Assembly: GCF_008831285.2 (NCBI RefSeq) | Contig: NC_045147.1 | Coordinates: 2,008,001-2,072,000, forward strand | Direction of reading: 5' to 3' | DNA: 64,000 nucleotides | DNA from: Nymphaea colorata | Lineage: Eukaryota > Streptophyta > Magnoliopsida > Nymphaeales > Nymphaeaceae | In this document: piece by piece, positions 37,166 through 47,135 of the stretch | How the letters are laid out: every line of letters starts with the position of its first letter | Position numbering within the stretch: position 1 is the first letter of the stretch | Notes under the pieces: model-generated | The model's database searches: none | Told to the model about the DNA's origin: nothing | Seen by the model: only the letters and a program-made list of their open reading frames with translations | Program-made: the position numbers and the translations under genes

Positions 37166-38424
37166 TAATTGGTGAATACTAAGCCCTAAAGAAAGTCAAA
37201 ACTGATTAATTATATGAGAAAGCAAATTGTTGAAGTGTCTCTAAATTATTTTGTAACTTATAAAAAAAGACCATGCATAGAAAATGTTATAATACATTCA
37301 GCTAATCAAAACATTGCGGCAAAACAATTACTTGTAATGCATAGTTGTCCATGGAAACAAATCTTGCTGGAACTTATACTTGTAAATAACATGTTTTACC
37401 ATTGAAAACACTGGGACATGTAGACACTGGATAGAGCTCCACTGTTTTAATTGAAAATTCATGGATAATCTCTTGATGGAGAACTATGTGGACCACATCT
37501 TCTATTGATTATTCATGCCAATAAACAAGTAGGCATCATGCCAAACCCCACTTTTACTACAATCAAAGAATCTTAGCATGTAAGGCACCTGGAATTTCAT
37601 CAATAAACCAAAAATGTGTCTACGTCTGAAAGGTACATATCACAAAATCAAAATATAGTAGGTAGGAAAAGCAAAACATGTTGCAGAAAATGAATTATCT
37701 CTTATATAATGCGACAAAGACACCACATAATGGACAACTATGAACCACAAAAATAAAAAGAGTAGAAATAGAATGAGTAGGTACACAAAGCATACAAATC
37801 AAGGTAAAACCAACAGGTTAAGCAACAAAAATAGAAACAAGGAGCTGGTAAAAAACTTCTACATGATAGGTAAAATAAGTTACTAATATGAAAATGGATC
37901 CACACCAAAACAATGTAAAGAATGGGACAAAGATATACGAAAAAAAAGAGGCAAATAAAATGGGGGGTTGAGGGTTTTTCCTTCTAAGGAGCAGCTCGAG
38001 CAACCCTGCCATCAGATGAATAACAGATGCAAATGGCATCAAGAGATACACCAAAAGGAGAGCGAGAGACATAGAGAATTGGAGCCTAGGGTTTTTCCAT
38101 TGCTGCAGGTAAAGAACCTCAAACCAAGGGCAAACCATGCTCTTGTGTCCACCCTGCCAAAATGAATAATGGGCTGAGAGAAATAGAGGACCAAAGAAAA
38201 CAAGTTTGAGAGAGGTAGAAAGGGAGTGAGGGAGTGGTTAAGATTTTACCTCTGCGGTTCTTGAGGAGCCACCTATTAGGGAAGACCTAGATCTTTGTTC
38301 AAACCTAGTAGGGGAAGAAAGCTACACAATGATGGTGGAATTAGTTTTAATAGAGCGTTGAACAAAACGAGCAAGTGAGAGGACATGATGGATAGAAAGA
38401 CAGAAAAAGATAGATGGAAAGCAA
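37166..38424. other. No gene recognised
   Basis: AT-rich sequence with a GA-rich stretch from about 38165. The minus-strand frame 38138-37818 is hydrophobic but matches nothing and lacks a supported start. Confidence 0.4.
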
Positions 38425-38460
38425 AGAGAGAGAGAGAGAGAGAAAGAGAAAGAGGGGGAG
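38425..38460. repeat. GA-rich simple repeat
   Basis: (AG)n with A and G interruptions, within a wider purine-rich stretch 38380-38470. Confidence 0.9.
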
Positions 38461-38895
38461 AGAGATGAAGTTTACCTGAAGACCACCAAAATAAGATTCG
38501 CTTTGAGAACTTGACACAGTGTCCTCAGCTATGCTTTCCCAATGGCCAGAAAGAGAGACAAGGGAGGATGAGTAAGACCTATCTTAGACAAGGGGGCATT
38601 GTTTGTCAGTTGAAACAACGTAGAGGAGAGTAATTGGAATCAATTTCCCCTCCTCCAACATGAAGTTGGTTATATACGCTACCTCCATGTATGTAATTTC
38701 ATATGCCATTTTAAGTATGACAAAAAAAACCCATGATTAATACAAAAAGGAACTTTTGTATAGATAAAAACAAAAACCGCAAAAAAAAGATTTGGGGATT
38801 CGATAAAGGTCAAATTTGTCAGTCTGTATATGCATATCATTATGACTAATATACCCCTTTAAGCAATAAAAGCATTTTCATTTTTTTTGACCTGC

Positions 38896-39230
38896 TTATA
38901 AAGTTATCTTATCATCTCATAACTATTTTATTATTTCATAAACTTTATCTCATACTTATGTTTAGCATCATCTCATACATCTGTTCTTATCTCATAAATA
39001 TTTTATTATCATATACACATTATCTATTACTTATGTTTAGCGTTATCTCATACATCTGTGTATTATCTCATAAATCTTTATTTATTTCATAAACATTATT
39101 TCATACTTATATGTTAATGCATCTGTTTGTTCGTTATTTCATTATCTTATAAATCTTTTGTTATCTCATAAACATTATCTGGTATTTATTTATTATTTTA
39201 TATCTATTTGTTATCACACATACTTGTACA
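38896..39230. repeat. Degenerate AT-rich tandem repeat (about 100-bp unit)
   Basis: Blocks of the type TTATCTCATAAA, ACTTATGTTTAGC and TATCTCATACATCTGT recur in the same order at roughly 100-bp spacing (for example near 38955, 39030 and 39095). Copies are diverged and interspersed with TTATTT variants. Confidence 0.7.
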
Positions 39231-39285
39231 TATAATATTTAGACATGAACATAAATGTATATGTTGATAATAAGATCCCTATTTG

Positions 39286-39325
39286 ACTTGCACTCATTAT
39301 TACATACTTGCACTCATTATTACAT
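39286..39325. repeat. 20-bp perfect tandem duplication
   Basis: acttgcactcattattacat occurs at 39286-39305 and 39306-39325. Confidence 0.95.
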
Positions 39326-40189
39326 ACAAGAAGCCATGTACAAAACTCTCGCTCCCTCCAACAATCACCAAAAAGTTTACAGGAGTTTTTTGGTTGAAAT
39401 TTACTATGGGAAATAGTGGGACCTAGGGGTCTGACAATTTACCGTGGTAAAGTTTCCCAGCTGCGTTCGGTTGCAGCTTAAGAAGCAAAGCACAGAGTCT
39501 CCCTTTGCGCACAAGAAGCAGCGCCCCTTTGCCTCTGGTTCTTCCCATTGCCAGTGGAAAAAACCTCGGCGACATCTGGTTGCAGGTAACGCTCCATTCT
39601 TCACCTACGTCTCTCTCTCTCTCTCTCTCTCTCCCCCTCTCGTTGCCCCTTCTGCTGTTCCTCCTTCCATTGTTCCCTCTTTTGCTTGTCACCTGTTATT
39701 GTTAGAAGTTTTTTCTCCCATTCGTTCACTTGTTCGTTTCCCCAGCGTTTTCTTTCCCCCTCTAGCAGCTAATCACTTTCTTGCTCTTTTTCCCATTGCT
39801 TTGTTGTGCTGAAAATATTTGTTCAGATGTTCATGAGGAGCGCACATCTTCTTTTCGCATCTACGTTGTTGCTTTGATGTGGCAGCATATGGTAGCCAAA
39901 GACAAAAAGTTCATAGATAGTCTTGATTATCTTTTCAAATGCCTCTGCTTCCCCACATGGAAAGTGGCCACTAACGGTTAATCATGTTTATACGCAACGG
40001 TACAGCAAAGTCGTCCAGTGAAATAAGCTGGTAGAAGCAAACATCCTCTCATGACATGACCCGCTGCCATATTTTTGCTTTATTTACGTTTTCCTTCTTC
40101 CTTTTGCAGGAATTCCGCGTCAACTAGCTTAGTGAAAATGTTTAGACCGGCCATGCCCATAAAAAGGTCAGGTTGCAGCATTCACAACT
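39326..40189. other. No confirmed gene; CT-rich tract
   Basis: Contains a (CT)n run at 39610-39632 in a pyrimidine-rich stretch to about 39770. Overlapping frames on both strands at 39404-39812 look compositional. A possible donor (gcag|gtaacg near 39585) hints at an untranslated first exon, but no following exons were found. Confidence 0.35.
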
Positions 40190-40720
40190 AAATATCACCG
40201 ACATCCTCTACATGAACAACCACAGCTTTAATATGGTGGCAATGTTATTTTGCCTAACACCGATCTCACAACCTGATATGAATTTCAATGTAGCATGGCA
40301 GTCTCCACAAGCATGTAAACTCTTGAATGTCCAAGTAGGTCTTCCTAGAACTGTGCTTAGGATACCAAAAGCAACAACTATCTTCTCAGTGAGTTGAAGT
40401 AAGTACTGCTTCTTTGGTTCCTCTTTTCCCATCATGAAGAACAAAGTTTGTATTTGGTATATATAATACTTATTTAAATTTTGAGACTACTTTCTCCAGC
40501 TTGGTACTTAACGATTTTGTTTGTGGACGAGAAGTGCTGCCAACACGGACACTTGCCAAACCAGCTTAAATGATTCGTGAATGCACTTGCAGGCCAAGTT
40601 TCAAATGTTCTGGCTTTGCGCAGGCTGAAACAACACTTGTAAACCGATTTGATATGGTTTAAACCTATCCAAAGTTCCATGTCCGAGCACAAGTCAGCTG
40701 CCCTCTTTTGAAGACCCAGA
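40190..40720 (-). pseudogene. PPR-DYW protein pseudogene fragment
   Basis: Minus-strand 40444-40208 reads as part of a DYW deaminase domain: LTEKIVVAFGILSTVLGRP, then FKSLHACGDCHATLKFIS with the paired-Cys CGDCH signature. The frame then shifts, so the terminal Cys-x-Cys and DYW are lost. To its right, about 40690-40560 reads as a PPR repeat (ACAKPEHLKLGLQVHSRII, stop, AGLA). The E-type motifs that should lie between PPR and DYW are missing, so the copy is internally deleted as well as frame-broken. DYW proteins edit organellar RNA. This fragment cannot, and it probably derives from a gene elsewhere. Confidence 0.85.
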
Positions 40721-41505
40721 CTGAACGCAAAGAGTGATCATCAAAGTCCAGGCAACCCCATTTTTTTTCAGGCATATCATCAAACAGTGGGGGCGCATTG
40801 TTCAACGATTAGGTAGATGAGCAAACGGAGCAGCGTCCTCGGGCTATGCACACAGACACACAGCCCCTCTTTGCATCGGACTATGGCGCTTGTGAACATC
40901 TCTTCATGTTCATTACAATTGTGTCATCATTTTTTTTGCACGCTATGCTCATTTGTTATGTGATTTTGTTAATTTCGCAAAGGCCAAGATAATTCGTGCG
41001 GTATTTTATTTCTCCGGGTTTCTTTGATAATTTTATTATGTTATATTTAATTGTTGTAAACAGTTATTTAACTATTTTTTCTCATTCTCCTCTTTTAACT
41101 ATCAAACACCAATAAAATGAAATTTCAAAGGTTTGTCAAACACACCTCATTCTCAGGTGAGGTGAAATTTCAACTCTTCCACCTTTTACCAGGGAAACTT
41201 TTGCCTGGTGAAATTTCACCTCCAAACAAAGGGAAATAAACAAATGCCCCCTTAGGGTTCAACCTTTTTCTAGGGGAATTTTCACTGCATACACCCATAA
41301 AAGCGGGGTAAATTTTTCAATGTTTAATGGACTATGAATAATCCATACACAAGTGGAAAAGTTCACCCACTCCATAGTGAAATCCCTGTGCATCAAAAGC
41401 AGCCTTATATATACAGGTCTCCCTTAAAATTTAAAAATTATATAACTAATGTTCCTTAACCGTAACTTTTTTGGCTATGTCCCTGGCTCTACATTAAGTA
41501 CCACC
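40721..41505. other. No gene recognised; short inverted motif
   Basis: AT-rich. Near 41117-41235 the motif GGTGAAATTTCA occurs in both orientations next to TTTGTCAAACACACC and CCTCCAAACAAAGG, which could be the remains of a small inverted-repeat element. Target duplication not established. Confidence 0.35.
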
Positions 41506-41613
41506 ATCTGTGCACATCCGAAGAAGGAAGTTGGAATTGAGATCTGTGCACATCCGAAGAAGGAAGTTGGAATTGAGATCTGTGCACATCCGAAGAAGGA
41601 AGTTGGAATTGAG
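41506..41613. repeat. 36-bp perfect tandem triplication
   Basis: Three identical 36-bp units at 41506-41541, 41542-41577 and 41578-41613 (unit opens atctgtgcacatccgaag, ends gaattgag). The repeat ends where the dispersed repeat copy B begins. The 60-residue plus-strand frame across it is a repeat artefact. Confidence 0.97.
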
Positions 41614-41819
41614 GTGAAGACGTTGGATTAGGTCTCAACCCTGACACTCCAGATAACCTTAGACAATTTGCCAGCATACTAAACCATGCTAAACGTGTTC
41701 AAAAAGGTTGGCACATAGAATTTAAACCTGAAATGCAAGTTTTATTTTGATATGGACGTGTGCAGCAAATCAAATTGGCTCTAAATCTTATTGATGAGTT
41801 CATTTAGCTGCCACAGGGG

Positions 41820-42090
41820 CCGTAGCATTGCTGGTCAGGGTGGGGATGCAGAGACAGTGCGTTGCCCCCTCAATTTCTGTGGGTGCTACTTCATTGGGCT
41901 GTTTAAGGAGTGCGCTCCATCAAGTTGAAGCAGCCCACTACCCACCCAAGCCCTTGTGCAGCACAAGACCTTAGAGGCAGGGGGAATAGGGGGTCCATCG
42001 AGCCTCTTCCGAACAGTGGATGGATTGCTAACCTTATGCTTACGCTTTCGAACAGTGGATGGATTGCTAACCTTATGCTTACGCAGAATC
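41820..42090 (+). mobile_element. Diverged tRNA-derived SINE, copy 1
   Basis: Flanked by CATTTAGCT on both sides (41811-41819 and 42091-42099). The dispersed-repeat paralogue at about 22890 shows the empty site. The body has an A-box-like TAGCATTGCTGGTC, a decayed B box, and the GAGGCAGGGGGAAT block shared with the copy at 42898. Its 3' part is expanded by a 36-bp tandem duplication (42010-42045, 42049-42084). Confidence 0.72.
42010..42084. repeat. 36-bp duplication (39-bp period) in the SINE tail
   Basis: 42010-42045 and 42049-42084 are identical (cgaacagtggatggattg...), separated by ttt. Confidence 0.95.
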
Positions 42091-42555
42091 CATTTAGCTA
42101 GATTTGGAGCTCTTCTAGGTCTAATTGATAAGGCACCTAGTTTTAGTGCATTCATGTTCGCATTTTCATTTGGCAAAGTAACCACATACTATTCAACATT
42201 CCAAAAGCTTTGGTTTGCAGCATAGCTTGGTTGTAACATTAAAAATGAAAGATTTGACAAACAAAGTACTTTAGTCCATTTAAGACTTGAAGTACTTCAT
42301 TTACTTTTAAATAGGCAATCGAGTTATTCAGTGGCTCTAATATAAGAACTAGGAGTTGCCATTCTTGAGACCTCCACCAGATCCACCAAATCACGTAATA
42401 TTTTCACATTGGGATTGACCAATGTCCGTTTGTTGGGGGGAGGAAATGTTTAGACTAAGCAAATCATGTTGCCTCAAAATAATCCGTTTATAGTGTGACT
42501 GTGTATATGTGAATTTTGAATAATTTTATCTATTTTTTTTTTCTAATTCAAAATA

Positions 42556-42878
42556 CCAAAATCCCATCTATGGAAAAGAATAGCTACTAGGAATCCTTAG
42601 AATGAAGGATCCAAAAAGCATTAGAAGTTAACCATGATGGAAGCAAGAGAAATACCCGGAATCCATAACCACCAGTGAACTAACTTCCCTGATACAACTA
42701 TGGCCCTAAGGAATCGAGGAACCCGAACTCACCATCGAGCTCGAATCAAACCCTAGTGTACTACTCAACAACCTGATCGACTCTCCTCGCCCTTCCACCC
42801 CAACCAACTGCCACCGCTTTATTCGCCCATTTGGGCTTGCATATCCATCCCACAAAAAGCCCTACCGAGACTGCCATT
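42556..42878. other. No gene recognised
   Basis: Unique-looking sequence between the dispersed repeat and the SINE target site. No frame or element signature. Confidence 0.4.
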
Positions 42879-42897
42879 CAAAGGGACCGAGAGAGCT

Positions 42898-43137
42898 TTG
42901 CCTTAAGGGGCATAGCGTAGCTGGTCGAGCTAGGGGCCTGTATTAAGGCAGGTCTCTAGTTCGATTCCCGTGGGCGCTATGTTCCTGTGTCTTAAGGCGG
43001 TAGGGTGCGGCATCCAAGCTGACGGGTGCACCGTTGCTATCGCTGACACCGACGTAGCTCAGGACCCCGGAGGCAGGGGGAATGGGGGGGCCTTCGGGCC
43101 TTGCTTGGGCGGTGGGGGTTAACACCTCTCGCTCACC
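42898..43137 (+). mobile_element. tRNA-derived SINE, copy 2 (240 bp, perfect 19-bp target duplication)
   Basis: CAAAGGGACCGAGAGAGCT flanks it exactly at 42879-42897 and 43138-43156. Internal pol III promoter: A box TAGCGTAGCTGG at 42913-42924 and B box GTTCGATTCC at 42959-42968, spaced about 35 bases as in a tRNA. The tRNA-unrelated part contains GGAGGCAGGGGGAATGGGGGGG. It ends in CTCGCTCACCC with no A- or T-rich tail, which is unusual for plant SINEs. Confidence 0.87.
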
Positions 43138-43412
43138 CAAAGGGACCGAGAGAGCTCTGAGAGGTTGTTAACGATTCAAAACAGTAACCAAATCTTTTAA
43201 CCCTAAAATTTGTGTAAACAAAGAAACGAGTCAAAGTCGAGTACAAATAAGTCTGAGTTCCCACAGCTCAAACTCGAATTCATGGACTTGAGCTTCAATT
43301 TGAGCTTAAGCACTCGAGTTGAGTATTATCGAACGAGTTCGAGTCAACTCGTTGTACATTTATAGACATATTTGACATTATGGTGAAACAAAAACCAGTC
43401 TATTTAGTCTCG

Positions 43413-43510
43413 AGGGGCATAACGTACCTGGTTGGACTAGTAGAGTACTAATTGTGAATTGGCAAAATGATTCCGATGGGTGCCATTTTTATGGGCAGCA
43501 ATCAGCAACA
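43413..43510 (+). mobile_element. SINE fragment, copy 3 (5' part only)
   Basis: CGAGGGGCATAACGTACCTGG matches the 5' end and A box of copy 2 (AAGGGGCATAGCGTAGCTGG), and TGATTCCGATGGGTGCC matches its B-box region. Similarity fades after about 43500, so the copy is truncated or strongly diverged. Confidence 0.6.
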
Positions 43511-45291
43511 AACATGACGACCGCTCTAGTTGACGAATGTACGTGGATGTGTTTGAGGTTGATATGGTGAAGCAAGAATGCGAATGCTCAGTCGTGAGGA
43601 CTTGTTGCCATAACTGTCCGGTGTCCAGGTGAAGATCAAGGCATGCTTTACACATGCAAGACATGTCTTAAACTACCAGTTTTACATCGGTCATAAATAG
43701 TCATTGCTGAAATTTGAACTTATACCGACTTGGTGAATGAAACTGCCAGTTTTGCGCTACTTCTACTATTAGATACATATAAACGTATTCAGACACCACA
43801 TACATAGATATTACGCCTAAGCTGATGTATGAAAATCCTTTAAAGCATGTTGAGGGTTAATTCAATTGGTTCTCTACACGTGGAGATCTAACTCTTGGTT
43901 GCCTTAAGTTATGAGATGGTTTCTAAAAGACTGCACAAGATGTTAGGAATATATCTATATTCATTGAACGTTGGATTTATTATTCTTCGCAAGTCACAAT
44001 ATTAAAGTTTTCATGCAGATAGCTTTGTAGAACAACAAAGTTGTCAGTTACATCTCAAATGATAACATGACACGTTGAACACAATCACGGGTTAATAGAA
44101 AACGAGGTTCTAGCATAAATGGTACTGGTTTGTTAAGAAGTTTGTTCAAGTCCTGAAAATATCGATGCTTCATTTATGGCTTTTCGATCAGATTTGTCCA
44201 GAAACGTTATTGGAGGGCAGATAAGGTAATCTTCTTGTAAACTATTAATGCAAAACATCGATCAGACAGCTTTAGTAGTGGGCGGGCATCTGACTAACGG
44301 TACAATAACCAACTTGACCGAGGCATGCTCGTGGACATGGTGAACCTTTAAGGTCATGCTTCACAGCAGTAAAACCAAGGGCCAACTCTACTGTAGTAGA
44401 AAGTGGAAACAGCCATGACATTTACTCGGTGGGAGCTGCTCGCACCCTGCTTGGAACTAAAGACCCTTGGAGAGAAGGAATGGTGCATCATTCAAGAGAA
44501 TCTGGCGGAGATTTAAACACAGAACGAGGAAATGGTGTCACTCACCACAGCGCGTAGACTGGGTTCTGCAAGGTAACACCCATGGCTTCGATTCAGCCTG
44601 TGAGGTGACCCAGTCGCACGCGCGCGGACGCCAAACGGCCTTAGATTACATTACGTCCGGACAACGCATCGAGTGCAGTGACCAGACTCAGCTTGCCCAC
44701 ATGGTACATATTCCAGTTTCCTCCCCATTACTGCGCTTTTCCGAAGTCTAGATCGATCTCTCTGTCTGAATCCAGTATTCTTCTGCTCAGCTGCAACATC
44801 CTGCCCATGAAAGCTAGCAGGAAACTTTCAGGTGATTTCCTTATCTCCCAAAGAAGCTTTTTCCTCTGTCCTGTTTCATCTAGTTGAATTTCAAAACCCT
44901 GGACTTCGACTGGTTTCATCAGGAGTAGCTCCATTTTTCCCGTTTTTTTTTTATCTTTCTCTTATTGTAAACCGACTTTTCTCTCCGAAAACGGAAGAAT
45001 CGTTCTGAGATTTGGAATTTCGCAAGTCCTCATTTTAGGGGATTTTAGGATTTTCTCTACCCAAATCAGATGTCAGCTGATAAGCAGTGCGGTCCTTCAC
45101 CAGATGAGGCTTGTTGCCCAAGATGCATAAGCGCCATTGCAAGAGCAAGCTAGTTTCTTGAGCGTGTTGACCGCAGAGATTCTGATACTCCTTGCAACAG
45201 TTATTTTTGTTTGAAAAGATTGAAAATTTGCCTTTATCTATATGTATGTGTTTTTTTGTTCAACCCTCATCATAGAATCATGTCCTTGCAG
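43511..45291. other. Upstream region of the DUF3444 gene; no other gene recognised
   Basis: No open frame with a recognisable domain. No DnaJ domain is encoded here. A likely 5' UTR intron ends at tgtccttgcag (45281-45291). Its donor was not fixed. Before the SINE fragment, 43157-43412 contains repeated GAGTTCGAGTC/CTCGAGTT motifs of a kind common in plant repeats. Confidence 0.4.
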
Positions 45292-45413
45292 AAGGCGATT
45301 GGTTGCGTTTTATGTCAGATGGACATGAAATGAAGCCCCAAACCTCCATCCTGCTTTAGCTCAAGAGTAAAAGAAAAGAAGAGCCGCTGTGTCTGTAGTA
45401 ATATAACTACGCC
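45292..45413 (+). other. Probable 5' UTR exon of the DUF3444 gene
   Basis: Follows a consensus acceptor and ends at the start codon. An in-frame TAA at 45399-45401 excludes an upstream start in the same exon. The start context gccATGG is strong. Confidence 0.55.
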
Positions 45414-47135
45414 ATGGCATCTTCTGATGGGCTTTGTGTCACTACTCTTGCCCTTCCAGTAGCTGATAAGGAGTCTCCAACATTCTGGACCATGTGTGCA
45501 TTCTGTCACTATGTGCACGAGTACCTGAGGAGGTATGAGAATCTTGACATCTGGTGCCAGACTTGTCGCAGACCGTTTCGTGCCATAGCCATGGCTACTG
45601 CACCACCTATAGTTCCTGGTACTGACTCTTATTATTACTGGCCTTGTAGCCCCTTTAGCCAGAGTCCGGGGCCTCCAGGCTTTGGTGGCTACCCCGCTCC
45701 TATTATGGATCAAAATATGGCCATGCCTTGGAGACATTTTTTTTCTTCTCCACTGCCTAGCTTGCCACCTTCTGAAGTGTCAAACGATGCCCAGAAGATA
45801 CCAACCGAGCAAAAAGCAGTAGCTTCTGATCCATCTCAGACAACCCATACTCCATTGCCAGTTCCTACCATGAACGGGGACTCATCCCACAGGCCTCTTT
45901 CTAAAAAAAAGTCTGCACGGGCGAAGCCAAGCAACAGAAAGAGTGGTGAAAGAATGAAGATTCATGCACTTACAACTGAACCAAGGGTTACAAGGTCAAA
46001 GAACAGCGAAAAGCAAAATGAGCATGTAAACCAACACGAAGAAGAATCCTTGAGCCCAACTAAAAGTTCACCAATTCAAAGAAATGTATCTGGGAATGCA
46101 AGGAATTTGCTGGTGAAAAAGGCTAAGTTGGAAATCCTCAAGAATGCCTCAGAGAACCAGAAAACTGAAAAATGTGCAGCTTCCAGTCCTGTTAATTCCA
46201 CAATTACTACCACTCCGGCAAACACCACTGCTCGAACACAAAAGAGGAGAAATGACAATGTGGAGCAGAAGGTGCGTAAGGTAAATTCTTCGAGGTCTGG
46301 AAAATCTGGGTCCGGGTCTGGGTCACGAAAGAACTCCAAGAGTCCTGCAGATGAGAAGGTAGGTGAACCAAATCATTTGATACCTGATGACCCTGATGGA
46401 GGAGAAGTTTATGAAATGATCCAAGGCATATGTAAAGATATTGTTGGTGCTGAGGAAATTGAGGAGCCACTGGCTACTTCTTTAGCTATCGATGTCCCCG
46501 ACTCTGATTTCTATAATTTTGATGATGATAGAAGTGAGTACAGCTTTGAAGAAGGGCATGTGTGGGCAATATATGATGAAGAAGATGGGATGCCTAGAAT
46601 ATATGCTAAAATTCAGAAGGTGATTTCACGTTATCCATTTTCAGTGCAGATAGCTTGGTTGCAATCTATAACCCGTACCAAACGTTCTTGTGGGCAATTC
46701 AAGATTACAGGGGGAACAACCAGCAATGTTTTAAATCTTTTCTCACACAAAATGAACTGGGAAACTTTGCCATCAGGTGGTGACGTAAGAATCTATCCAA
46801 GGAGACATGAGGTATGGGCAGTCCATGATAAGAGGAATTCTAGTGACAGTGAAGACCCATCAAGATATCAGATTGTCGAAATACTCCAAGAATATACAGA
46901 AGAACATGGAGTTTCACTTATATCTCTTGTTAAGGTCAGTGGTTTCAAGTCTGTATATCAGAGGGTGCAAATTGGTTCAGATCCATTTGTTTGGTCTTTA
47001 TTCAAGAAAGATCTACATAAATTCTCACACCAAATTCCAGCTAGAAAAATTTCAGAAGATGTTCCTGAGTTATCTCAAGATTGCTGGGAGCTTGACCCTG
47101 CAGCCATCCCAAACTGTCTCTTGAAGGGTGACTAA
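45414..47135 (+). CDS. DUF3444 zinc-finger protein without a J domain (573 aa)
   Basis: A single uninterrupted frame. Residues 24-57 hold a four-Cys zinc-binding segment (C28, C31, C48, C51; TFWTMCAFCHYVHEYLRRYE, then WCQTC), the segment that follows the J domain in plant DNAJ-DUF3444 proteins. Residues about 150-330 are Lys/Ser-rich, basic and probably disordered, with nuclear-localisation-like clusters. Residues about 361-573 are the DUF3444 domain (YSFEEGHVWAIYDEEDGMPR, QIAWLQSI, RRHEVWAVHDKRN, FVWSLFKKDL). Family members usually begin with a J domain; here there is none, and an in-frame stop stands 15 bases upstream of the start, so this is a J-less member or the J exon is separate. The function of DUF3444 is not known. 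A role with DNA or chromatin in the nucleus is inference from the basic region. The reading frame is clean, so the gene is probably active. Confidence 0.92.
   Translation: MASSDGLCVTTLALPVADKESPTFWTMCAFCHYVHEYLRRYENLDIWCQTCRRPFRAIAMATAPPIVPGTDSYYYWPCSPFSQSPGPPGFGGYPAPIMDQNMAMPWRHFFSSPLPSLPPSEVSNDAQKIPTEQKAVASDPSQTTHTPLPVPTMNGDSSHRPLSKKKSARAKPSNRKSGERMKIHALTTEPRVTRSKNSEKQNEHVNQHEEESLSPTKSSPIQRNVSGNARNLLVKKAKLEILKNASENQKTEKCAASSPVNSTITTTPANTTARTQKRRNDNVEQKVRKVNSSRSGKSGSGSGSRKNSKSPADEKVGEPNHLIPDDPDGGEVYEMIQGICKDIVGAEEIEEPLATSLAIDVPDSDFYNFDDDRSEYSFEEGHVWAIYDEEDGMPRIYAKIQKVISRYPFSVQIAWLQSITRTKRSCGQFKITGGTTSNVLNLFSHKMNWETLPSGGDVRIYPRRHEVWAVHDKRNSSDSEDPSRYQIVEILQEYTEEHGVSLISLVKVSGFKSVYQRVQIGSDPFVWSLFKKDLHKFSHQIPARKISEDVPELSQDCWELDPAAIPNCLLKGD

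Larger units (their letters stand above)
41614..42555. repeat. Unclassified dispersed repeat, copy B (interrupted by a SINE)
   Basis: Homologous to 22690-23360 (same order of blocks, same strand). Interrupted at 41820-42090 by a SINE copy. No coding or terminal signature that assigns it to a class. Confidence 0.75.

Noticed and set aside
41117-41235. GGTGAAATTTCA in both orientations, suggesting a small inverted-repeat element
   Set aside because: Repeats are short, termini unclear and no target duplication seen.
41506-41613. Regularly spaced repeats that could suggest a CRISPR-like array
   Set aside because: The 36-bp units are contiguous with no spacers and lie in plant nuclear DNA; a simple tandem triplication.
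42913-42968. tRNA-like A and B boxes that could mark a tRNA gene
   Set aside because: No complete cloverleaf arms are apparent, and the sequence is bounded by a 19-bp target duplication; it is a SINE head.
46207-46470. Minus-strand frames within the DUF3444 gene
   Set aside because: Shadows of a well-supported sense reading frame.
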